Source: M3007 sp041160955
GTDB lineage: Bacteria > Bacteroidota > Bacteroidia > Chitinophagales > Saprospiraceae
DNA length: 14,302 nt
Direction of reading: 5' to 3'
Assembly: GCA_041160955.1 (NCBI GenBank)
Contig: JBEAVK010000186.1
Span: 1-14,302, forward strand
Shown here: in pieces, positions 1 through 5,616 of the stretch
Position numbering within the stretch: the first letter of the stretch is position 1
Layout of the letters: every line of letters starts with the position of its first letter
Notes under the pieces: generated by a model
Told to the model about the DNA's origin: nothing
Databases searched by the model: none
What the model saw: only the letters and a program-made list of their open reading frames with translations
Program-made: the position numbers and the translations under genes

Positions 1-19
1 ACAAATCATAAATTAGATT

Positions 20-109
20 AGGAACGAGAAAACAATAACTTAACACTTTGGGCTGATTCCTTTCTGCTCATGCTACCTAAAAATAGCAAGTTATTGTTTC
101 CTCGTTCCT
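20..109. repeat. Imperfect 22-bp inverted repeat
   Basis: Arms at 20-41 and 88-109 are reverse complements with one mismatch (core GGAACGAGAAAACAATAACT against its complement), separated by a 46-base loop. Folded, it is a long stem without a T-run on either side, so it does not look like a normal intrinsic terminator. It lies beyond the end of the acetyltransferase gene and next to the REP-like cluster. It could be a small non-autonomous mobile element or the edge of a larger repeat cut by the window start. What it does is unknown. Confidence 0.75.
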
Positions 110-162
110 TTGCCCATTATCATCAAATTATAAAAAAATAACTATCAAGCCGCCATCAAAAA

Positions 163-321
163 ATTCCCGGAGGGAATATATGTTTATTAGACTGAATAGC
201 GTAAATTGCCCAAATCCCGTAGGGATTTTATGTAAAAACGCGCAAAATAACATACATTCCCTACGGGAATTGAACCAGTTTTTTTCATTCCACCCTATAA
301 ACATACATTCCCTCCGGGAAT
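163..321. repeat. Nested REP/REPIN-like palindrome cluster
   Basis: There are four short palindromes. ATTCCCGGAGGGAAT (163-177) is followed by ATATGTTTATTAG; AAATCCC-GTA-GGGATTT (212-228) is followed by TATGTAAAAA. Two inverted copies, at 256-270 and 307-321, are each preceded by the complement of the same tail (AACATAC; ATAAACATAC). Copies 1 and 4 form an almost exact inverted pair enclosing copies 2 and 3. A palindrome with a constant one-sided tail, arranged head-to-head, is the layout of REPINs mobilised by RAYT (Y1-type) transposases. The assignment is by architecture only. Together with the repeat at 20-109 this accounts for most of the gene-free first 380 bases. Confidence 0.75.
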
Positions 322-380
322 TTGGATGACGGCTGGATAGTTGCCTAAAAATAAATACTTTTTTATTTAAAACTCGTCCA

Positions 381-866
381 TTAATCCAACCCATTTCTCC
401 GCTCCAACAACAAATTATCGCGCCAAATATCGCCCATTTTACCAATTTTCTCTCGAATACCCACCACTCGGAAACCATTTTTCTCATGTATCCGAACGCT
501 AGCGGTATTCTCAGGAAAAATACCCGATTGCAGTGTCCAAATACCGTTTTTTTCACTTTCGGCGATCGCCTGTTGCAGTAGCGCACCGCCAATGCCTTTG
601 CCCCTTTGGCCCGCGCCTATATACACACTTAACTCCGCTACACCCGCATACACGCAACGGCTCGATACGGGCGACAAGGCTATCCAGCCTATGACATTAC
701 CATCTTCTATGGCCACAAAACGGCTATGTTGCAGGTGGCTGTTGTTCCACGTATCCCAATCTGTACCTTCTGTTTGGAAGGTGGCGTGGCCGGTAGCAAT
801 GCCTTCTTCATAAATACGCCGTATATCGGGGTAGTGTGTTGCTTGTATGGGTTCAAATAAAAGCAT
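381..866 (-). CDS. GNAT acetyltransferase, PAT/ArsN1-like
   Basis: This 161-residue protein belongs to the GNAT superfamily and acetylates a small-molecule amine with acetyl-CoA. The acetyl-CoA loop is visible as GQRGKGIG (about residues 86-93) after the beta-4 strand GVAELSVYI. The C-terminal half has the phosphinothricin-acetyltransferase signature: ENTASVRIHEKNGF, then REKIGKMGDIWRDNLLLERR (about 119-157). Length is normal for the family. It lies 75 bases downstream of an ArsR/DUF6428 pair on the same strand. GNAT proteins of the PAT type in ars loci include ArsN1, which detoxifies arsinothricin, so that is the leading guess; phosphinothricin/methionine sulfoximine acetylation is the alternative. 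A strong terminator sits between it and the upstream genes, so it may depend on readthrough or its own promoter. The GNAT call is firm; the substrate is inferred. Confidence 0.88.
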   Translation of the reverse strand: MLLFEPIQATHYPDIRRIYEEGIATGHATFQTEGTDWDTWNNSHLQHSRFVAIEDGNVIGWIALSPVSSRCVYAGVAELSVYIGAGQRGKGIGGALLQQAIAESEKNGIWTLQSGIFPENTASVRIHEKNGFRVVGIREKIGKMGDIWRDNLLLERRNGLD

Positions 867-895
867 ATTGCGTAAAATTTATAGATCAAAAATAC

Positions 896-933
896 GCGCA
901 GCAGATACGTTCCTAAGCACGCATCCGCTGCGC
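896..933 (-). terminator. Intrinsic terminator after DUF6428 gene
   Basis: Read on the minus strand, 933-919 (GCGCAGCGGATGCGT) pairs with 910-896 (ACGTATCTGCTGCGC) over an unbroken 15-bp stem containing two G-U pairs, with the 8-base loop GCTTAGGA. GTATTTTTG follows directly. The plus-strand side has no T-run, so it acts on minus-strand transcripts. It begins 9 bases past the DUF6428 stop and would end or attenuate the arsR transcript before the acetyltransferase. Confidence 0.85.
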
Positions 934-941
934 ATCTTACC

Positions 942-1418
942 TTAGCAGCAACCGCCGCCAGGCGTACAACTGCCCCCAGCATCGGCACCGACCAGTTCAA
1001 ACATACCGGATTGTTGTTTTACAGCGGGAATACCACACTTATCCTTTGCCAAACAATTGGTGAATTTAGGTTTTAACAAAAACTGCCCGTCCTGCATATC
1101 CAAGTCGTACCGGCCAATGGTCTCTGTTTGGTATTCTACCTCCACCTCCAAGTCCTCTTGACCTAAAATAGGCGCAGATTGAGCAATAATACTCAATAAA
1201 CTCTTGGGTTTCAAACGGTGATCTACGTCTTCTGCTGTCCAAATTTGGAAATTGACCACCCGCTCCGTACGTACAGTGCTACCGCAGTCGATAAAATGCT
1301 TCGTCGTTAAACCTACTTCCGTAATATGAAAATGAGGCGGCACTAGTTGGCCGTTGGGCTGTACAAAATGCAGCGTGTCTATTGTTTTGAGTTGTTGTAA
1401 TAAATCTGATAATTTCAT
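942..1418 (-). CDS. DUF6428-like ars-associated protein
   Basis: This 158-residue soluble protein has no signal peptide or membrane segment. It starts MKLSDLLQQLKTIDTLHFVQPNG and continues with a conserved-looking HFHITEVG (about 30-37) and IDCGSTVRTERVVNFQIW. This resembles DUF6428 proteins, which in Bacteroidota sit directly behind arsR. The C-terminus is Cys-rich: a pair in TNCLAKDKC (about 121-128) and a final SCTPGGGCC, resembling the Cys tail of the neighbouring ArsR. That suggests thiol binding of arsenite or another soft metal, but no biochemical function is established to my knowledge. The gene is 57 bases behind arsR on the same strand and ends at a strong terminator, so arsR and this gene probably form one transcript. 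The family name is recalled from sequence and context, not from a search. Confidence 0.78.
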   Translation of the reverse strand: MKLSDLLQQLKTIDTLHFVQPNGQLVPPHFHITEVGLTTKHFIDCGSTVRTERVVNFQIWTAEDVDHRLKPKSLLSIIAQSAPILGQEDLEVEVEYQTETIGRYDLDMQDGQFLLKPKFTNCLAKDKCGIPAVKQQSGMFELVGADAGGSCTPGGGCC

Positions 1419-1475
1419 AATTTTAGTTGATATTTATTGCTGGTTTACAGCAGGGTAAAATAAGTTTATATCGTG

Positions 1476-1802
1476 TTAACAGCAGCCTTTATGGGCATAT
1501 TGCTGCATAAATGTAGAGACCACAGCCATAAATTTAGTAAACGGCTCCGGATTAATACAATAACAAATAGCATTGCCTTCAATATTGCCTTGGATCAAAC
1601 CAGCGTCCTTGAGTTCGCGCAGGTGCTGCGAAACCGTGGGCTGCGATAGCGGCAATTCATTCACAATATCGCCGCAAATACACTTGTCTGTCTTTAATAA
1701 AAATTCAATAATCGCTACCCGAGCCGGATGCCCAAGTGCTTTTGCAAATACCGCCAATTCGTTCTGGCTGTCTGTAAAATGTTCCGTTTTTGTTGCGCCC
1801 AT
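1476..1802 (-). CDS. arsR: ArsR-family metalloregulatory repressor
   Basis: This 108-residue winged-helix regulator is of the ArsR/SmtB family. ALGHPARVAIIEFLL (22-36) is the first helical pair, and LSQPTVSQHLRELKDAGLI (52-70) is the DNA-recognition helix-turn-helix and following helix. The inducer-binding cysteines fit an arsenite-type sensor: C41-x-C43 just before the recognition region (KCICGDIV), C80-x-C82 in the wing, and a C-terminal C107-C108. The start ATG lies just inside a 13-bp perfect inverted repeat that overlaps the expected promoter and ribosome-binding region, which suggests autorepression. Downstream on the same strand are the DUF6428 protein and then a GNAT acetyltransferase. 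Arsenite or antimonite is the most likely inducer; another thiophilic metal cannot be excluded. Confidence 0.9.
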   Translation of the reverse strand: MGATKTEHFTDSQNELAVFAKALGHPARVAIIEFLLKTDKCICGDIVNELPLSQPTVSQHLRELKDAGLIQGNIEGNAICYCINPEPFTKFMAVVSTFMQQYAHKGCC

Positions 1803-1805
1803 GTC

Positions 1806-1843
1806 TTTATATGTTTATTGCAATATTACGATAAACATATAAA
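1806..1843. promoter_or_regulatory. ArsR operator (13-bp dyad)
   Basis: TTTATATGTTTAT (1806-1818) and ATAAACATATAAA (1831-1843) are perfect reverse complements around a 12-base spacer that is itself nearly palindromic (TGCAATATTACG). The dyad begins three bases upstream of the arsR start codon on the minus strand, over the likely promoter. A long AT-rich dyad in this place is what ArsR/SmtB repressors bind. On the minus strand it contains TATGTTTA, one mismatch from the TAnnTTTG -7 box, though without a convincing -33 element. Confidence 0.82.
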
Positions 1844-1903
1844 CTGGTGGATTGTTTATTTTATTGTGCGTTCCGCCTACATTATTTGGATTTAGAAAAA
1901 GAA

Positions 1904-2566
1904 TTATACCTTTTTCTTCAACTGCGTCACCTTAAAAAAATAAATACCATTCAATTCTATGCTTCGGGTTTTGATATTCATATTGAACGCGCCCGTATTC
2001 GCAAAACCATAATATACATTAAGGCCAATCCCTACGTTTTGTTTCTTGTGTTTACCTGATTTTCGGAAAACGCCACCTACACTGATCCCTCCATCAAAAG
2101 GTTTGGCATAGTTTGCATCCCAAGTTTTTTCCCGATCTACGCGAAAGTATTCGATAGGTGTATAGGCAACCCATATACCGCTTGTAATGCCCAATTGGCT
2201 CTTTTTTTTATGCGATAATTGGTATAATTTTCCAAAATATCCGTTTATCCCAATATTATACCGTGCATGAACCGCAGTAATTTTTTGATCTGTTTGCACC
2301 CAATGTATTACATATCGAGCCCCATCTCTATACAAACGAAGTTCATGGCCAAAAATTAATTGGCCTTTTTGCTGCTCCTTTGACGCAGATATGCTAAACG
2401 AAGGAAGGATGCCTGAAAAAGAAGAATTGTTGTCTCCTACGCCACGTGAAACAACAAATGCTGTGGAAAGACCAGTCTTAATGCCATATCTTATAACGTT
2501 TTTTTGCGATAATGCCGCTATTGGCAAAGACATGCACAGAAAGAAAACAACAAATACACGTATCAT
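1904..2566 (-). CDS. Secreted beta-barrel outer-membrane protein
   Basis: This 220-residue protein has a clear signal peptide: MIR, a hydrophobic core FVVFFLCMSLPIAA, and a likely cleavage near ALS-Q about residue 20. The rest has no hydrophobic helix but many short amphipathic strands rich in Gly, Tyr and Phe separated by charged turns (GIKTGLSTAF, LIFGHELRLY, GLNVYYGFA). This is the pattern of the small outer-membrane beta-barrel proteins common in Bacteroidota. It is not recognised beyond that. Its ATG overlaps the stop of the preceding gene in an ATGA, so the two are translationally coupled. The C-terminus (GIYFFKVTQLKKKV) ends in a lysine cluster instead of an aromatic residue. Function unknown; a structural or porin-like role is a guess. 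Confidence 0.75.
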   Translation of the reverse strand: MIRVFVVFFLCMSLPIAALSQKNVIRYGIKTGLSTAFVVSRGVGDNNSSFSGILPSFSISASKEQQKGQLIFGHELRLYRDGARYVIHWVQTDQKITAVHARYNIGINGYFGKLYQLSHKKKSQLGITSGIWVAYTPIEYFRVDREKTWDANYAKPFDGGISVGGVFRKSGKHKKQNVGIGLNVYYGFANTGAFNMNIKTRSIELNGIYFFKVTQLKKKV

Positions 2567-3348
2567 TTTTTTGATTTTTTACCAAATATTTTAAATAGTA
2601 GCCCTGCTTGTAGATCAGCCGCAAAATATCCAGGATGATCATATCCATCATAATGTAATCCTTTTTTATCAAACTTGCTGCTACAATAGTATAATTGGGG
2701 CTTTAGGATAACAGCGATATGCTCACTGAGCATAATTTCACTAAATAATCCAAAACAAGACTCCATTCTGTAATTGCGAAGATTAAGTCCGTCTCTTACA
2801 TCATACCAATAGTAGCCATCATATACCTTAAAATCACTTCCTACACTAATTGAGTGATTTCCTATTGTCCCTGAATATGAACTTAAACTAGCAGCATGAA
2901 AAATAATATTTCTAATAATATCAAGCCCAATATGCCCCATTATACCAAATGATGCACTTGGCCTTTTTAAAAAAACACGCCCATAGCCTAGACTCACTGT
3001 ATTGGTCCAATAAGCAACTTCATGGTATGATCCGAATCGGTTGACTTGTGGGCCATGTGGTGTATCATAAAATCTTGATCTTTGTCCGCGTATATTATCC
3101 TTCGCTGTAAGGTTAAAAATGGATTTACCTCGTTGGTATTGATAAAAAAAACCAAAAGACCTACCCCAAAACGCACGTGGCGCGTCAGTGATTGCTTGAT
3201 AAAAACGTATGATGTCGTATGGGTTTTCCTTCTCAAGAAAATTGGTCTTGCTAATAGATGGGGCATAAAAAACCGCCATACTATGCTGTGCTGACAGGGT
3301 ATGATTAAAGAAAAACGCCAATACAACAGAAAAAAGGAAACCTTTCAT
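2563..3348 (-). CDS. Secreted beta-barrel-like protein, unknown role
   Basis: This 261-residue protein has the signal peptide MKGFLFSVVLAFFFNHTLSA, with cleavage before Q21. The mature part is rich in aromatic and Gly residues with alternating strands (FGFFYQYQRG, NTVSLGYGRVFL, SFGIMGHIGLDI, IAVILKPQLYYC, AADLQAGLLFKIFG), consistent with a barrel embedded in the outer membrane. The C-terminus is basic (GKKSKK). It overlaps the next gene by 4 bases and follows the 3394-4053 gene by 45 bases, so the three probably form an operon. The internal Cys residues (in ESCFGLF and YYCSS) are unusual for an outer-membrane barrel. I recognise no named family. Confidence 0.72.
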   Translation of the reverse strand: MKGFLFSVVLAFFFNHTLSAQHSMAVFYAPSISKTNFLEKENPYDIIRFYQAITDAPRAFWGRSFGFFYQYQRGKSIFNLTAKDNIRGQRSRFYDTPHGPQVNRFGSYHEVAYWTNTVSLGYGRVFLKRPSASFGIMGHIGLDIIRNIIFHAASLSSYSGTIGNHSISVGSDFKVYDGYYWYDVRDGLNLRNYRMESCFGLFSEIMLSEHIAVILKPQLYYCSSKFDKKGLHYDGYDHPGYFAADLQAGLLFKIFGKKSKK

Positions 3349-3393
3349 GTAAACGATAGATTTGAAAGTGAAATGCGGTTTGCAATACCTATT

Positions 3394-4053
3394 TTAAAAA
3401 AACTCAAAACTAAGGTGCAAAGATGCAACTGGGTTATAGTATCTTGTTTTGTCTTTATTCCGCAAAAGATTATAAATGATTGGCTTGGCCAAACTAGAAA
3501 ACCGAGGTGATATTTTTATACGGAAAAATTTAGTAATCGGAATACTATAAACAAAGCCAGTTGCAAACATCAAACTTCTGTCAGGTATAGCAAAAACAGT
3601 ACTGTTATTCGGAAAATATTCAGGTACACCATATAAAGTTGTCTTTTCAATTTGGTAGAACGGGATATGCACTCCGGGCCCTATATAAAAATCTAATTTG
3701 GGGGCTACTGTTCGATAATAGAACGCCATAAGGTTTACAGAACGCAAAAGGAAATTATATTGGTATAAATTACCGGGACTCGGTGGTACATCTATCGGAA
3801 AAAAGAATGGTCCTGTTATAATATTAGTGCTGTTTTCGTGAAAACCGATCTCTGTGCCAAAGCCATTTTTTCCAAATGTCTTGATAGCTCCTATTCCAAG
3901 ATCAAAACCCGATTTATCGTTTTTGAAATCATTGTCTTTTTGATTAAAAACAATACCAGTATTTAGACCGCCAGAAATAGACAACTTAAAATTTTGTGCA
4001 TTTAGAACGTGATACGATAATACGAGTAGAAGTGTAATAAATCTTATGTGCAT
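3394..4053 (-). CDS. Outer-membrane beta-barrel protein (PorT-like fold)
   Basis: This 219-residue protein begins with a short signal peptide (MHIRFITLLLVLSYHVLNA, cleaved before Q20), followed by typical beta-barrel strands: FKLSISGGLNTGIVF, GFDLGIGAIKTFG, GFGTEIGFHE, LDFYIGPGVHIPF, SLMFATGFVYSI and a closing strand ASLHLSFEFF. The terminal Phe is the classic outer-membrane insertion signal recognised by the BAM machinery. Barrels of this size in Bacteroidota usually fall in the outer-membrane beta-barrel (OMP_b-brl) families, which are mostly uncharacterised. It probably heads the three-gene transcript that continues to 1904. Confidence 0.78.
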   Translation of the reverse strand: MHIRFITLLLVLSYHVLNAQNFKLSISGGLNTGIVFNQKDNDFKNDKSGFDLGIGAIKTFGKNGFGTEIGFHENSTNIITGPFFFPIDVPPSPGNLYQYNFLLRSVNLMAFYYRTVAPKLDFYIGPGVHIPFYQIEKTTLYGVPEYFPNNSTVFAIPDRSLMFATGFVYSIPITKFFRIKISPRFSSLAKPIIYNLLRNKDKTRYYNPVASLHLSFEFF

Positions 4054-4155
4054 ATTTAATCAATTTAGATTCGTTTTTATATTAGACGTATTTAGGGTTC
4101 GGTTTCGTTGCCCGAAATTAAAATTTTGTACTGATGTTAATACAGAGCATGCGAA

Positions 4156-4177
4156 TAATGGGTTACTGCACCCATTA
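4156..4177. other. Small hairpin between barrel genes
   Basis: TAATGGGT (4156-4163) and ACCCATTA (4170-4177) form an 8-bp perfect stem with a 6-base loop, 31 bases beyond the stop of the 4208-5041 gene. No T-run follows on the minus strand, so termination is possible but weakly supported. Confidence 0.35.
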
Positions 4178-4207
4178 CTTACATGAATTGTACTTACACC
4201 CTAATAC

Positions 4208-5041
4208 TTATTTTAATCTGTAACAAAGACCAATATTTAGCGCAATACTACTAAATGGATAATATTGCCTTAAACTAGACCTTGGAAGATCAGGGTTTCC
4301 AGGAGCACTTGGATCTGAAATATATTTTTTCTTATAAACCCTTTTTCTACCCGACACGGAACGCGTGGATAATATATCAACACCATTTTGTTCCAACTGC
4401 ACTAACTCACCTTGTTTAGGCGCAAAAGAAGCACTAACCATCCGTATTGCGATATTAACCTGCAACTTGTCACTTTTTTTAAACGGTCGGAAAGTACCGC
4501 CTAATGTAGCCGACGCACCATAGGAAATACCCTTATTGTTAATCCTTTTACTTTTTGACGATTCCATTGGGGAATTACGTTCTCCGCTCTCTACTACTTT
4601 CCCAAAGCACCCAAAACTAGGCCCAATTTCAAAATAGGGTGACAATTGCTTGATTTTGGGCGATTTTAGTCTAATCTGAGGCCTGAACCAAAGCATATTT
4701 CCGCTATAAGTATCCACATATTTGGACGACGACGCATCAATAATGATTGTTTTCCTATGGCTGTTTCCTTGTAAATAAGATACGCCACAACTTATTCCCA
4801 TCTTGCTATTTATTTCACGACTCAATGACAAAGAATAAGTTATACCAGCGCCTAAAGAAAGCCTAAAAACACTGTTTTCGTAAGTATCATTGTCGAAAAA
4901 AGTTAAATTACCGTCAGGCATATCTTGTGCCGCTAATGGTAATCCGTAACCGATATCCATTCCAATATAGGTCTGGCATACTAGTTTATAAGGAACTAGC
5001 GTACATATAAGCAGCCATAAAAGTAAATTGTGTAATTTCAT
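4208..5041 (-). CDS. Secreted outer-membrane beta-barrel protein
   Basis: I take the start at the ATG at 5041 (277 residues), because MKLHNLLLWLLICTLVPYKLVCQ is a normal signal peptide. The longer in-frame start at 5083 would read through the tail of a decayed gene copy; the ATG at 5050 is also possible. The mature protein shows barrel-type strands: YIGMDIGYGLPL, FRLSLGAGITYSLSL, GISCGVSYL, LSPYFEIGPSFGCF, GISYGASATLGGTFRPF, LQVNIAIRMV, and the final SSIALNIGLCYRL. The C-terminus ends YRLK. Basic loops (SKSKRINNK; SGRKRVYKKKY) would be exposed. It is separated from the 4053 gene by 154 bases containing a weak hairpin, so it may be transcribed separately. Not recognised beyond an outer-membrane beta-barrel protein. 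Confidence 0.72.
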   Translation of the reverse strand: MKLHNLLLWLLICTLVPYKLVCQTYIGMDIGYGLPLAAQDMPDGNLTFFDNDTYENSVFRLSLGAGITYSLSLSREINSKMGISCGVSYLQGNSHRKTIIIDASSSKYVDTYSGNMLWFRPQIRLKSPKIKQLSPYFEIGPSFGCFGKVVESGERNSPMESSKSKRINNKGISYGASATLGGTFRPFKKSDKLQVNIAIRMVSASFAPKQGELVQLEQNGVDILSTRSVSGRKRVYKKKYISDPSAPGNPDLPRSSLRQYYPFSSIALNIGLCYRLK

Positions 5042-5054
5042 AATAGTCATTTTA

Positions 5055-5126
5055 TTATTCTGATAACCGGTAATGGAGACCAATACTAAAGGCTCAACAC
5101 TACTTAAATGGAAAATATCGCTGTAG
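5055..5126 (-). pseudogene. Decayed 3' end of a barrel-gene paralogue
   Basis: Read on the minus strand from 5126, the codons give LQRYFPF, then stops, then FSIGLHYRLSE and TAA at 5057-5055. The intact neighbour ends LRQYYPFSSIALNIGLCYRLK. The match covers the last ~24 codons, with a small indel between FPF and SIGL that breaks the frame. This is a degenerate duplicate of the end of the adjacent gene, placed directly in front of its start codon. It also explains why that gene appears extendable upstream. The region 5127-5220 beyond it shows nothing I can align by eye. Confidence 0.65.
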
Positions 5127-5211
5127 TATGGGCGAAAAGATAAATTAATATTGATAAAGTACGTAATGCTAAAGACGTGTTAATGGTTGGTTTTCGCTGC
5201 CTCATATAAAA

Positions 5212-5220
5212 TAATCACTT
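5212..5220 (+). repeat. Target-site duplication, left copy
   Basis: TAATCACTT at 5212-5220 is repeated exactly at 5534-5542, immediately outside the two ends of the inverted-repeat element. A 9-bp duplication is the footprint of transposase-mediated insertion. Confidence 0.8.
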
Positions 5221-5533
5221 GAGTGCATGACAAAATCGGGGTATGATATTTTATTTATGCCAACAATAGATTTAAACTAAAACAATAGATTTCAACAAAA
5301 TTGTCGGGGTGACTGAAAAAAGTCGCCCCGACAATATCCTAATTTTCGATAAGTACCCACTTGGAGATCGTTGAATATTGAACCTAAGTATTGGTATTAT
5401 TGAGACCTTCAAGTTCGTGGGAACACAGTATTTGGGCTATTGTCGGGGCGACTTTTTTTGTCACCCCGACAATTTTGCACCAATCCATTGTTTGCGTAAA
5501 TAAAACATCATGCCCCGATTTTGTCACACACTC
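5221..5533. mobile_element. MITE-like element, 313 bp, 9-bp target duplication
   Basis: The left end reads GAGTGCATGACAAAATCGGG and the right end, reverse-complemented, GAGTGTGTGACAAAATCGGG. Similarity continues inward for about 100 bases: TATGATATTTTATTTATGC against CATGATGTTTTATTTACGC, then both arms reach ATTGTCGGGGTGAC, an A-run, and AGTCGCCCCGACAAT. The left arm carries an extra ~19-base partial duplication of AACAATAGATTT. Each arm ends in its own hairpin (5300-5335 and 5439-5473, stems 14-15 bp). The middle (about 5336-5438) is unique and has no credible ORF. The element is flanked by perfect TAATCACTT copies. With no transposase, it must have been moved by a transposase encoded elsewhere; the parent IS family is not identifiable by eye. 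It sits between the end of sbcC and the decayed barrel-gene tail. Confidence 0.88.
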
Positions 5534-5542
5534 TAATCACTT
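5534..5542 (+). repeat. Target-site duplication, right copy
   Basis: TAATCACTT directly follows the right terminal inverted repeat and matches the left copy base for base, which defines the element's boundaries. Confidence 0.8.
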
Positions 5543-5616
5543 TATCGCCAAACTAAATAAGCAAAACAAGCCTACTTCCTAAATTTTAATTGATCTGATT
5601 ACAAAAAAATAAACGA

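Noticed and set aside
163..321. CRISPR array
   Set aside because: The units are palindromes in both orientations with variable cores and irregular spacing, and no cas gene is present.
128..592. Minus-strand reading frame of 154 codons
   Set aside because: It overlaps the acetyltransferase gene in another frame and runs through the palindromic repeats (the translated repeats NSRRECM recur), so it is a shadow.
5042..5083. Upstream start for the 4208 barrel gene
   Set aside because: The extra N-terminal residues come from the decayed gene tail in another frame and would put a polar leader before the signal peptide.
5221..5533. Complete insertion sequence
   Set aside because: At 313 bases with no credible transposase frame it can only be a non-autonomous element.
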